A stretch of DNA of 15,524 bases from Isohypsibius dastychi (taxonomy: Eukaryota > Tardigrada > Eutardigrada > Parachela > Isohypsibiidae), in contig JAQIWT010000757.1 of NCBI GenBank assembly GCA_034696485.1, positions 1 to 15,524 on the forward strand, read 5' to 3'. Of the stretch, positions 1 to 9,233 are shown in pieces (position 1 is the stretch's first letter; every line of letters begins with the position of its first letter). Under the pieces are notes generated by a model that searched no databases, had not been told where the DNA came from, and was given only the letters and a program-made list of their open reading frames with translations. The translations under genes were made by a program, and so were the position numbers.

Positions 1-163
1 GGAATGCTGTCAGGAACGATGCATCCTTCATTCCAAATGCCCAATGCGGAATCGTTCGTGTCATTTAACAAGGATTCGGGAGTTCATTCAACACGTAAAT
101 GTTTTCCATTCTAACAGCAATTTTCTCAAAAAGGTTCATTATCACGTTATAATTCAATGTTAA
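1..163 (+). other. Possible 3' end of a gene entering from the left; frame undecided
   Basis: All three (+) frames are open from the left edge: one to a TAA at 112-114, another to a TAA at 161-163, the third to about position 69. The second is Cys-rich near its start and the first is a plausible hydrophilic tail, so I cannot choose. A canonical AATAAA lies at 218-223, where a poly(A) signal for such a gene would be expected. Nothing recognisable can be named. Three open frames over so short a stretch can also arise by chance. Confidence 0.15.
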
Positions 164-368
164 TCAATATTCCATTGCTGATTGACCTACGCCAGATGCT
201 TTAATTGTATTGTATCGAATAAATTGAGACCTCTCCAGTCCGGCAGATCCGCTCCATCAATACAGTACAGCAGAGCAGAACCTTATGATCTTGTCACTTG
301 TTTCATGTTTTTGCCCGTTCTTATTGTTTATTAGGAGTCCATCTTCAGCTCCTTTGCCTAAAACGTAA

Positions 369-379
369 GGGGGGGGGGG
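369..379 (+). repeat. Poly-G run (11 G)
   Basis: A homopolymer of eleven consecutive G residues is seen directly. Its true length may be uncertain, because such runs are prone to sequencing error and to slippage. Confidence 0.9.
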
Positions 380-419
380 AACTTGTCGCTTTTCACGGGA
401 CTAGTCCTTATTTGTAAAC

Positions 420-426
420 TGCGCAC
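420..426 (+). promoter_or_regulatory. Metal-response-element-like core
   Basis: The heptamer TGCGCAC fits the MTF-1 core TGCRCNC that controls metallothionein genes in insects and vertebrates. It lies about 340 bp upstream of the start codon of the Cys/His-rich gene. Only one copy was found, and a 7-mer with two degenerate positions is expected often by chance, so this is suggestive only. Confidence 0.25.
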
Positions 427-586
427 TGACTCGGACTGAATTCACAATGAATCAGTTGTGACCTGGGGCGCTATGATCACTCAGTCGAAATATCCAGAAT
501 TCTATTCTGCTAAACAACGTTATCAAATCGCACTTTTGTCTATGATCACCCCGGCATGACATAGCACTTCCAGATAAAAACGCAGC

Positions 587-630
587 GAGTATTTAAACGT
601 TTGATCCCCTGCCAAATCTCTTATTCAGTC
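587..630 (+). promoter_or_regulatory. Candidate core promoter (TATA-like plus initiator)
   Basis: TATTTAAA at 590-597 is followed at 625-630 by TCAGTC, which fits the arthropod-type initiator TCAGTY. The spacing from the TATA-like T to the initiator A is about 37 bp, a little longer than the usual 30. The pair sits about 135 bp upstream of the start codon at 764, with room for the 5'-UTR intron described below. The same 12-mer GAGTATTTAAAC recurs at 14804-14815. Confidence 0.35.
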
Positions 631-681
631 CTCTGATTTTGCCAGTTTCTTACTTAACGAATTCCAACCTAAATTTACAAG

Positions 682-756
682 GTCAGCCTTTCATCGCCAG
701 ATCAATACCGTTTCGGCAACTGAGACGTGGTTAATTTTGTTTTCCTCCTGACACAG
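682..756 (+). other. Candidate 75-bp intron in the 5' UTR of the metallothionein-like gene
   Basis: The donor AAG|GTCAG begins at 682, and a pyrimidine-rich tract leads to an acceptor ending CACAG at 756, eight bases before the start codon. The donor is the same AAG|GTCAG used by FEM-1-like gene B, and the length matches other introns in the window (56 to 78 bp). The call is made by eye from splice signals. Confidence 0.4.
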
Positions 757-763
757 AATCGCC

Positions 764-988
764 ATGGCACCTCACACCTGTTCCGGAAACTGCATTCGTC
801 CTGGATGTGGAACCTGTGGACTAAAACACGTACACGGACATGGTCATCCTCACGGAGTCGGAAAAGCAGCTTGTAACCATGGACCCGGGCAACACTGCGG
901 CTCATGTGGAAACAGCACAGCCCATGGTCGTCCTGGGAGCTGTGGATGTGGACCGACCCACCCTGCCGGATGCGGATGGAAACGATAG
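764..988 (+). CDS. Cys/His/Gly-rich metallothionein-like protein, 74 aa
   Basis: The protein has ten Cys (residues 6, 10, 15, 18, 37, 45, 48, 60, 62, 70), ten His and very many Gly. Cys occur as C-x2-C, C-x3-C and C-x-C pairs, as in metal-thiolate proteins. Two Cys-bearing halves flank a strikingly regular His comb at residues 22-30 (H at every second position, five in total). There is no signal peptide, so a cytosolic metal-binding or metal-buffering role is likely. The start sits in a good Kozak context (GCCATGG). Metallothioneins usually lack aromatic residues and are rarely this His-rich, but this one has a Trp at position 72, so it is not a standard member; I do not recognise a specific family. 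An alternative is a structural Gly/His/Cys-rich protein. A possible initiator and TATA-like element lie upstream, and no clear AATAAA follows. It is convergent with FEM-1-like gene A. Confidence 0.7.
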   Translation: MAPHTCSGNCIRPGCGTCGLKHVHGHGHPHGVGKAACNHGPGQHCGSCGNSTAHGRPGSCGCGPTHPAGCGWKR

Positions 989-1300
989 ACGACTCAACGT
1001 TTCTTTTTTCTTACTTTCTTACTGTACTCCGCGAAAAAAAAATTTCTGTCTATTTTGAGAGCCAGGTTATTTACTAAAAATATTAATGCTGGCGAAACTG
1101 ACCAAACTGGCAATATAAAGCGAGAATTTCAATCAAAGTCGCCATTGAGAGGTCCATCAGGTCTGAAAATAGATACTGAAAGGCGCGGACTTGGGGGGTA
1201 TAAAAAAGCTTCAATCTTTTAAATTTGGACAACACTCAGTGGAAAACGTCGATATAAAACTCAGATACTTGCATTTTTTTCCCAGCCACCCGTATAACAA
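989..1300. other. Convergent intergenic region
   Basis: This 312-bp gap separates the 3' ends of the (+) metallothionein-like gene and (-) gene A, so it should carry both 3' UTRs. There is no canonical AATAAA on either strand in the expected places; AATATA near 1112 on (+) is a weak variant. No further gene is seen. Confidence 0.5.
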
Positions 1301-3507
1301 TCAAGTTCGGAAAAATCGCTGTCTGCTGACGATAACCTTTGAACAGAACGGGCACAGTGTGACCTTCAGGCTGCAGTTCATGCAGCATCCCATATGACCA
1401 CATGGTACGAAAACAACGTCTCGCTTTTTGTCAAAGCATATCTCGCACGCGTCTTCTTCAACTGTGTTCTCGGTCACTCTCGTTGATGGTCCTGGGGCAT
1501 CCACCGTCATTGCAGCCATTCGGCTTGCCGCCACGAGCTCTTTCTCTACATCGAGACCCCCAAGTCGTTTTTTGGCTAGTCGCAAATATTTAACAACCTC
1601 AGTCCATTGTTCAAAATGTGGGTCCTTCATAGCTTTCTCGAACAACATTGAATGGCTGCTGAAATTCGATCCCCGTATGTAGAACTTGATAGCGTCGACA
1701 ATTCGGTCCCTCTTCAGAAACGCCTCAGCTATATGACTAAGCACTGTTGGATCGATGCAGTCTTCGGCGAGCTGAACTACGGCAGCAAGGTCTCCTGATT
1801 GTTCACAAAGCATGGTGACGCTATCCGCTCTTAGTGGAATTCGCTCTCGAAGCAAAGCCGCAAGATCTGCATGGTTAAGATTTTTCAGCTTGTCCATTGT
1901 GACAATCAGTTGCTTTGTGACCTTCGGCTGCACTGTCGAGTGTGCGAGTATATAGCTGATGACATCACTGTTGTCTTGTGCCATGATGATGGCTTCATCA
2001 AGAACAGACCGCCCATGAATATCTTGCATGTTCAGGAGCTCATCTCTTTCCAAGTTTGTGACAAGTTCCAGAATTCTGATTAGAAGCTGGTGGTTCATTT
2101 CAGATGCGCAATCCATCGTCCAAATTTGGATGAATGAACGACCAGTAGAATCTCGCAGGGACCTCGTCACCATCCAGACGCATGGTGGAAGAAGGAACGG
2201 TACAAATCTATAATCAACGGCTTTGCAAACAATCCGCAAAGTTCGCAGGAACAGGATCAGGATCTGATCAAAGTTAGAGACCAGTAAATTTCGGCTTTGA
2301 TCGGCAAACCAAGATGATCCTTCATGCGTTTCGATAGCCCGATGACCGCGCACTATTTCGGCGAAAATAACATCCAGCGTATCGCTGAGGGACTGCTCCG
2401 AATTTCCGTCCATATTGCCTCTCTGAAGGAAAGCTGGTAGCTGGGTCAAGTATGATCTCAGAGTGAGCGTGAGCTGGTCATCCAGTGGCTGTCAGAAAAA
2501 ATCTTGCTGTGTTAAAGAATTCCCTGAAATTTTAAATTGTTATGCTACAAGGTTACCTTGAACTGTTTCGATAGGCAGTCAAACAAAAAAAGCCATTCCT
2601 CATTGGAGTCTATGGTTTTCTGTTTCAAATACTGGCGAAATGCCGCCAGAGTAAACGGATTCCCCAGCGAAAGCACTTGCTGGAAAATGAGCAGACCCTG
2701 CTTGGTCTGTTTGAGCTTCCCTGGTTCAATGTCACTCAAATCACTCGGTTCAAGGCAAGTCGCAGGTGCATAGTTATACCACAAATCACCGTCGGTTTCT
2801 TCAAGCTCTTGAACAGCGTACTAGATTGAATATTGAATACTTTTGTCACCTTTGACCAATTTCGCCGCTGATCCGAGCAACTTCATTTTCTCCAGAAACT
2901 CTTCAGAATATGTCGAGTATCTGGCAATAGCATCAACGCAGTCACGATGTCCAGCAGCAGCAGCGACTTCTATCGGTGTCATGCCATAATCATCTCTCAG
3001 CAGTTTTGCACCACTTGACATCAACCTCTCAACAACTCGATGATGTCCATTCAAAGCCGCTATGTGAAGAGCAGTTCGGTTGCGGAGGAGCTTTTCGTCC
3101 ATCTCAAAATCGTCATCGAGCAGAAAAGTAACCACATCAAGAAATCCCCCTGAACATGCGGCTGAGAGTGGAGTAACCCACTGATTCGCATATTCTGGGC
3201 CGATCGAATTAATCAGTTTTACAATATCCAGATTCCCACCGAAACAAGCCGCCCAGAAAACAGAACATCCTTCCTGATCTTCCACGTTGATATCGGGGTT
3301 AAAAGTGGTAAGAAGATACTGCGCCACATTCAAACGTCCACCCGCGCAAGCAGCCCATAGCATCGTCACATTGTTCCTGATTCTCCCTTTTAAGTTGATG
3401 GTACATTTTTGTTCCAGGTCGAATCCAGGTTGTGCGGAAATTTTTTTCAGTGCCTTCAAATCGCCACCGAATGCACATGCAACAGTCTTTTTGGTTCCAG
3501 TATCCAT
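1301..3507 (-). CDS. FEM-1-like ankyrin/RING protein, paralogue A, with internal in-frame TAG
   Basis: Exon 1 is 3507-2557 and exon 2 is 2488-1301, joined by a 68-bp GT-AG intron (2489-2556, phase 0). The start at 3507 is chosen because the three paralogues align without gaps from there for 24 residues. Order of parts: ankyrin repeats at about residues 45-200, a helical 'KMKLL' segment, a TPR-like helix pair, a second ankyrin-like region, a helical stretch, and a C-terminal RING of the form C-x2-C-x11-C-x-H-x3-C-x2-C-x6-C-x2-C. The family likely acts in ubiquitylation, with ankyrins for substrate and RING for E2. The oddity is codon 229, a TAG (2821-2823) in the middle of otherwise continuous, paralogue-matching coding sequence. 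Without readthrough or splicing, the product is a 228-residue ankyrin-only protein; with readthrough it is 712. It may be a very young pseudogene, but everything after the stop, including the RING, is intact. Confidence 0.75.
2821..2823 (-). other. In-frame TAG interrupting paralogue A
   Basis: Upstream codons (ending K-S-I-Q-Y-S-I) and downstream codons (Y-A-V-Q-E-L-E) are in one frame and align with paralogues B and C on both sides. The TAG falls opposite a Tyr codon in C, so a single base change from TAT or TAC explains it. The following base is T, not the C favoured in known leaky contexts. Confidence 0.9.
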
Positions 3508-4771
3508 CCTGTATGAAATATGCACAGTCCAGACGGAATAGTTGTGTATCTGGCAGTGTTAAATTTTCCGCAGTGTACAGTATTCCGAGAGAAAGCAAAG
3601 CACAACGATATCGCTGAAACAATGAAACAATGGAAGCTTTATTCAGATAATATGCCACTATCAACCGTGAAACATTACCTTTTGGCGATATCACAAAATT
3701 CGCACAAGATGAAAGAGAATGTGGGCAATAGGTCGGAAATGAGAAGCTGCTTGATTTTCAGCTCACTGCCACAGCTGAGCTGCTTGAAAACCAAAACATT
3801 GCATACGGAGGCAGTGTCGTAATCATGTGCAGCCGGTGGGTAAAGAGGTCGATACAGTCGTCTTTTTGATTTGATAACGTGACGCGTGCATGGAAAGTGA
3901 AACACGCTAAAACACAGGAGAGTGCGTTCATTATCATCCAATTTTGAAAAGAGGTGTGAAACATTTCACACAGGTTTAATAGCGTGGCTAGACAGGGAAA
4001 TATTCGTTTCATGGCGACCCTTATGGAATCTCTGATATATTTCATGAAATCAGAATTGTTTCAATTATGAGTGGAGCAGAAGAAGGTCATTCGGCAGGTA
4101 CGTTGAATCAAGTTGCTTGTTATATTTTCGGTCGTATGCGATGCCTCTCCCCTGGAAACGTTTTCCAGTTTGAAAGAATTTTGCTTGAGTTCGGCTCATT
4201 TCGGAAAGAACCGAGCCCAAGCGAACCAAATTTTACGTCCGCATTTTTCGATCACCTTCCAAAGATGTCTCAGTTCCGCATGAAACTCCCTTGCTCGCGA
4301 CCGCACTGGGTGTGATTAAGTTCATCTGTGAAAAAACTGTGTTCGTGTGTCGAAATCATGACTGTTGCTCTAAATCGGAAGTCGGAACTGGGATCCTGAA
4401 CTCGGCATTTAGGTCGGAATTAATTCAATGGCTGCGCCATGAAAAAGAAGTCACCTACCGAATTTTGCTTTCTGCAAAGGTAATTTTGTTTATTGTTTCT
4501 TTTTTCGTTGTTTTTTTAATTTCTTCAAGGATTTTTTTTCACAATGTCATATGGATTTTCACTATTCCACCTGTAAATTTCGGGGCGAGGATATGCAAGC
4601 TTGCCAAAGGGTTCGCATGGGAAAAAGCATTCCGCACACGTTTTTTGTGGAAACAGGTATCTTTATCTGTGCACATTCTTTTCTCTCCTCAAATTTGCCA
4701 TGAATTCGGCATCGGACAACGAAAAACACGTTATTTTAGAAAAAGCGGAGATGACATTTGACCCAAAGAGT
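3508..4771. other. Intergenic region between paralogues A and B
   Basis: The 1.26-kb gap holds the 5' flank of A and the 3' flank of B. Just before A's start, the (-) strand reads TTTCATACAG, a possible 5'-UTR splice acceptor. Several short open frames exist (for example 4067-4315 and 4291-4761 on +), but none has a recognisable domain, convincing start or homology to neighbours. I see no firm gene. Confidence 0.5.
4489..4494 (-). terminator. Candidate poly(A) signal for paralogue B
   Basis: On the (-) strand this reads AATAAA, about 280 bp downstream of B's stop codon. It is the nearest canonical hexamer I found. A nearer non-canonical signal cannot be excluded. Confidence 0.3.
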
Positions 4772-6984
4772 TCAGGTTCGGAAAATTCGTTGCCTGCTGC
4801 TGATAACTCGTGAACAAAACGGACAAATACTGACTTTCTCACTGCAAATCATGCAGCAGCTCATATGTCCACAAGGCACAAATACAACATCTTTCTCCCG
4901 CTCGAAACATAGGTCACATGTGTTATCTCCCGCGTTGGAGCTTGATGGTCCTTCCTTTGAATCCACGCTCTTCACTAACGCAGCCATGCGATTCGCCGCA
5001 AGAAGTTCTTTTTGGACATCCGCATTCTTTGAAGTCTTGACAGCGTGTGTGAGGTACTTGACCACTAAATCCCACTGGGCAAAATTGTCATCCTTCAAGG
5101 CTTTCTCAAAAACTGCGGAATGGTGGGTGAAATCCTCATACTCCACATACAGTTTCATAGCCTCTGCCAGTTTGTTTCTCTCGAGGCATGCGGTAGCAAT
5201 ATGGCTGAGTACAGACTTGTCACGGATGGTCAGAGCGAATTCAACAATGGGGGAGACGTCATCAGTGATGCCCATCAGTTGAGCAACACTTTCTGCAGTT
5301 ATTGTGACCCTATTCCCAAGCAGAACCGCAACATCGACACGGTCGATATTCTTCAGTTTTTCCATGGTGGTGAACAGCTGGTGGGTGTCCTTTGGTTGCG
5401 CTGTGGAATGTTCAAGTAGATGGCTGATGATTTCGACGTTGACGTGTTTCAAACAGATCGCTTCGTCAAGGAGCGTCCGACCTCGGCAGTCTTGGAAGGC
5501 AAATAGGTCATCCCTACCGATATTCGAGACAAGTTTGAGTAATCCAGTGAACAGGCTATGGTCGGTTTCTTCAACCGCATCTGCCAGCCATAGTTGAATG
5601 AACGATCGCTCTTCTGAATCCTTGATAGAATTCTGCGCCATCCAAACACAGGGGGAGAGCAGTTCACCTTCAAGGATGCCGTTAGCAAACCTGCACGAGC
5701 TTCGCATGAACCGGAGAAACAGACGAAGGAGCTGATCAAAGTTCGGTACGAGCACGGTGCGACATTGGTCGGAATACCAAGATATAATTCCGGGTTTTCG
5801 AATGGCTCTGTATCCACGTATCACTTCACCGAGCAGAATATTTAAAATATCGGATATGGACTCTTCAATGTTTTTGTCGATTGACCGAGCGGAAAGAAGT
5901 ATCTGGAGGCGGGTCATATATTTTTTCAGCGAGATAATCAACTGTTCATCCAAAGGCTAAAAAATAAAATGGTATAGAGAGTACTTTGCAAACCAATTCG
6001 AAAATTCGATACAGTTCTACTGACCTTGAAGTTTTTTGAGAGAGTATCGAACAAGAACAGCCACTCGTTGATGCAATCGGTTTCTTGGACTTGCAAATAC
6101 TGACGAAACGCAGATACAGTCACTGGATTGCCCATACCAAGAATCTGTTGATAGATCAACAAAGCGCGCTTTGTGTCTTTAGCCTTCCCAGGCTTCATTG
6201 CCCTGGTGTGAGCCGCATCCAGCAGTGCAACATGCGGATAGTCCCCACCCAGGTCACCATTACTCCACTCAAGATCGCCAATGGCTTGGATAATAAGGGA
6301 GCTTGACCTTTCACCGTCTCTCAGCAGTTTCCCAGCAGCAATGAGAAGTTTCATCTTTTTTGAAAACCCTTCAGAATATTCATTGGGGAGAAGCTTGAAG
6401 AAGACTTCGACGCACTGTTCTTGGCCAGCTGCTGCGGCAGCCTCGATGGGTGTTGATCCATAATCATCTTTCAACTGTTTCGCCCCGGCATTCATCAACA
6501 TTTCGACGATCTGCAGTTGCCCTTTCAGAGCTGCGACGTGGAGTGCAGTTCGATTTAAAACAAGCCGAGCGTTGACGTCATGCTTTTTGCTGATCAGATA
6601 TGCAACCACATCGACGTGACAGCCTCCTATACAAGCAGCTGACAAAGGTGTGATCCACTTCTGCTCGTAAGTAGCATTCCTGGAGTATATTACCTTGACA
6701 ACATCCAGATTCCCACCAAAGCAGGCTGCCCAAAACACCGAACATCCTTCGTCGTCTAGAACTTGAAAATCTGGACGAAAAGTTGTAATCAAATACTGGA
6801 CCGTCTTTAACTGTCCTCCCGCACAAGCAGCCCATAAAACCGTGACACTTCGCCTAACATTTCCGTTCAGGCTGATGGTTCCTTTCCTGTCCACATCGAA
6901 TCCCTGATGACGTGCAAGCTTCTTGAGACCATCAAGATAGCCGCGAAGAGCATATCCATATGCCTGTGCATTTTCTGGTTCCAT
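4772..6984 (-). CDS. FEM-1-like ankyrin/RING E3 ubiquitin ligase, paralogue B (intact, 714 aa)
   Basis: Exons are 6984-6025 and 5956-4772, separated by a 68-bp intron (AAG|GTCAGT donor, TTTTTTAG acceptor, phase 0). The start at 6984 aligns with the starts of A and C. About five ankyrin repeats span residues 47-200 (W-A-A-C-A-G-G, F-W-A-A-C-F-G-G, T-A-L-H-V-A-A). A K-M-K-L-L segment at 210-214 corresponds to the 'ALELLGA' segment of FEM-1, and I-L-G-M-G-N-P at 281-287 to its TPR-like helices. A second FEM-1-like ankyrin region lies at about 430-500, followed by helices. The RING occupies residues 667-701, with C667, C670, C682, H684, C688, C691, C698 and C701, then a short IAP-like tail. FEM-1 proteins are CUL2 substrate receptors in cytosol and nucleus; here a RING is appended, suggesting a self-contained E3. 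The residue after the last RING Cys is Ser, where many RINGs have a linchpin Arg. Confidence 0.85.
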
Positions 6985-7037
6985 GATTAAACCTGAGATG
7001 AGGTAAACGTTGGGTAAAACTTTAATAAACAACACCG

Positions 7038-7193
7038 ATGCAGTTTATGCCTAAATCAGACAAACAAAATAACTCGGATACTCGACGTGTTACCGCGAAT
7101 TCCACGCAAGACGCTGACGGCTGTGAATTTCTGATGCACGGCATGGACTTCGTCACTTCGCATTACTTTGAGTCCAAAACTGAATGCGTGTAA
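7038..7193 (+). CDS. Tentative small open frame or first exon, 51 aa, divergent from paralogue B
   Basis: An ATG at 7038 opens a 51-codon frame with hydrophilic, protein-like composition (many S, T, D, N and K). The frame ends in TAA at 7191, inside GTGTAAGAAG, which could equally be a splice donor (GTAAGA). It starts only 54 bp from B's start codon on the opposite strand, so it would share B's promoter region. No homologue is recognised, and a frame of this length can occur by chance. Confidence 0.15.
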   Translation: MQFMPKSDKQNNSDTRRVTANSTQDADGCEFLMHGMDFVTSHYFESKTECV

Positions 7194-8239
7194 GAAGGAG
7201 ATCGATGATAAACACTGTCACAGTCATTTCCGAATGATATCTCTGGCTCTAATTTTTGCTAATAATCGGCGCTATCCATTTCTATCTCAAGTGACGACCG
7301 GGAAAAACGCATAGCTGTACAAAAGAATGCCACGCTCGCTATTGCCCCAGATAGCCGAAGTGCACATTGACACGAGACTGAATTTGCATTTTGAAACGTT
7401 ATAGTGGTTATATACTGCTTGAGGAGAAAAATTACGCTTGTCTTCGCGCTCATAAGTTGAAGTACTGAGTAGATGGCCGCTTTTTTCAGAACAGAAGGGT
7501 ATTTGTTATTCAAAACTCATTGAAGCAGAAACAGAAATTTTGATCGAGTTGGTATCTATTACCATAGGTGGTCTCCAGAATAGTGATCGTTCGCAGCTGC
7601 ATTCGACCCATGACATATTCGTAGAACATTACGGTCGGAAAATTTTAAATTTCTCGTAAAATGCAAGTTTTTGGTTAAGCCAGCTCAATATCCGCCGATT
7701 TCAGAAAAATCGTGAAAACTTGCAAAGCGAGCTTCCCACTCATATTTTTGAGAACTTGACAATATGTGATTGGTCAGCATTGATAACCCCAAAGCACTTT
7801 CATCATGCCACTTCAACTCATTTCCGATTTTTAGCGGAACTGCAGAATCAGTTGTCCAGCTCTCTCGGCAACATGGCATAACAAGTGGTTGATTTCACCA
7901 AGATTTCAGTATCTTCGACGACCTCGTCCATACTGTTGTATGAGATCGGGAAATTATTCGGAAAGAGATTTCGAATCTCTCAAAACGGCTCGAAATATCG
8001 TGCTTGACACGAGACTATTCCTGCCGGAGATAATGCAAAATGGTCAAAACAAAACCATTCATTTGTCAGTTCAGGTACATTTGCAAAAGCTTGTGGATGT
8101 TGAATTTCGGATGAACTTCGAATGTCGGCAACTTTGAGGGTCTTCGTTTTTTGAATGTTCTAGTTCTGGAAAGCCGATAAAAACAAAATCAAACCCGATT
8201 CCGTTTCTATCAGCGGGTGCAGACTAACTTCGGTTGGGA

Positions 8240-8254
8240 CCCCCCCCCCCCCCC
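8240..8254 (+). repeat. Poly-C run (15 C)
   Basis: Fifteen consecutive C residues are seen directly, preceded by GGGA and followed by GG. The true length may be uncertain. Confidence 0.9.
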
Positions 8255-8559
8255 GGAATAGCTTAAGTCAACTGATCACTGCGTTGAGACATGAAATAGA
8301 CTAAACTTTTGTGCGCACACCGTATCCAAAGCGTGCAAGCGTTAGAGTTTGTTGAAGAGCTTGCTGTGCTCGACTGCAGAAACCACCAAAACTATGCACA
8401 GAAAAACTACATCATAAATAAGATAGACGTTCGTTCTGGAATCAGTCGTAGTGTGCCGCACCGTGATTTTCCCCTTACGGGATGCTCCGGGTCTGATGGA
8501 CTATGTAACCTTGTGATTGATTCATGTCGAGTGCAATAGCACTTTTTGGCTGGTGCTTA

Positions 8560-8608
8560 AACTCATAACTCAGAACTCAGAACTCAAAATTTAGAACTCA
8601 AAATTTGA
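8560..8608 (+). repeat. Short imperfect tandem repeat of an ACTCAGA/ACTCAAAATTT unit
   Basis: The unit AACTCAGA occurs in succession and passes into two copies of AGAACTCAAAATTT (the first reads TTTAGAACTCAAAATTT across the junction). This is a small decaying minisatellite-like patch with no coding content. Confidence 0.7.
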
Positions 8609-8737
8609 AAGTTAGGAAAAGTTCCATGACGAGGTCGATGGATTTGATCGTTGACTGCGCCTGAACTTTCGTGGAAACGCGGTTTGTGACACCAAGGATG
8701 AATCGCTCGAGCCGACGTTATGCGGTTTGCGAAAAAA

Positions 8738-8767
8738 AGGCCTACACTTGTCCACAAGTGTAGGCCT
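8738..8767. repeat. Perfect 14-bp inverted repeat (2-bp spacer)
   Basis: AGGCCTACACTTGT, spacer CC, then its exact reverse complement ACAAGTGTAGGCCT. It could fold as a hairpin or cruciform. No open frame or terminator tract is associated, and no target-site duplication is evident, so its origin is unknown. Confidence 0.9.
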
Positions 8768-9188
8768 ACACACGAGCAGGTGCTAACTGCCTATTCTCGG
8801 GCTCAAAAGATCGGGTTATGAGCTTTCATTTTTAAAGATAAAGTACTCTGCAGACGGCAGAGTTCACTGGAACAGATCTTTTGCAATAGTTGAAGTAATG
8901 GTTGGCTTCGAGAGCACGGGTTACTGAATTCCCCTGATGCACATGAACGGTACTACGGGAACTCAGGACTGGAAACTCGAACTATATGTTATGTGTTTCC
9001 CTTACAGTTGTACGTCATGCGATGATGCCCTGAAAAAAGTAGATCGACACTTAATCCTGGAATGCAAACCTGCGGCTAGCATAGCACACTACATTTTATT
9101 CACCAGTTTCCTAAAATTGCCTTCCTTGAAGAAATGTTTCTTCTTGAAAAAAGAAAACGATTGTCATATTAGCTCATGACCTCATGCT

Positions 9189-9233
9189 TAGCTCAGCGGG
9201 GCGACTTTGTTTCCAGAAAACAAATCTAGTCCC
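9189..9233 (+). other. tRNA-promoter-like A box and weak B box
   Basis: TAGCTCAGCGGG at 9189-9200 is a perfect match to the RNA polymerase III A-box consensus TRGCNNARYNGG. A weak B-box-like sequence follows at 9223-9233 (7 of 11 to GTTCGAATCCC). No acceptor stem or T stem pairs, so it is not a functional tRNA. A degenerate tRNA-derived SINE head is possible. Confidence 0.2.

Larger units (their letters stand above)
164..586. other. Non-coding stretch upstream of the metallothionein-like gene
   Basis: I see no convincing gene here. It contains the AATAAA at 218-223, an 11-G run at 369-379 and a metal-response-element-like heptamer at 420-426. It is best read as the end of a leftward neighbour's 3' flank followed by the upstream region of the 764-988 gene. 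Confidence 0.5.

Noticed and set aside
1199-1207. TATAAAAAA as a (+) promoter downstream of the metallothionein-like gene
   Set aside because: It lies in the convergent 3' flank and would lead only into antisense of paralogue A; no gene follows.
3520-4045. Short open frames on both strands upstream of paralogue A
   Set aside because: They overlap each other and A's 5' flank and have no homology to the family or to anything recognised.
4067-4761. (+) strand genes in the A-B gap
   Set aside because: The overlapping open frames have no recognisable domain, no consistent splice pattern and compositions close to random.
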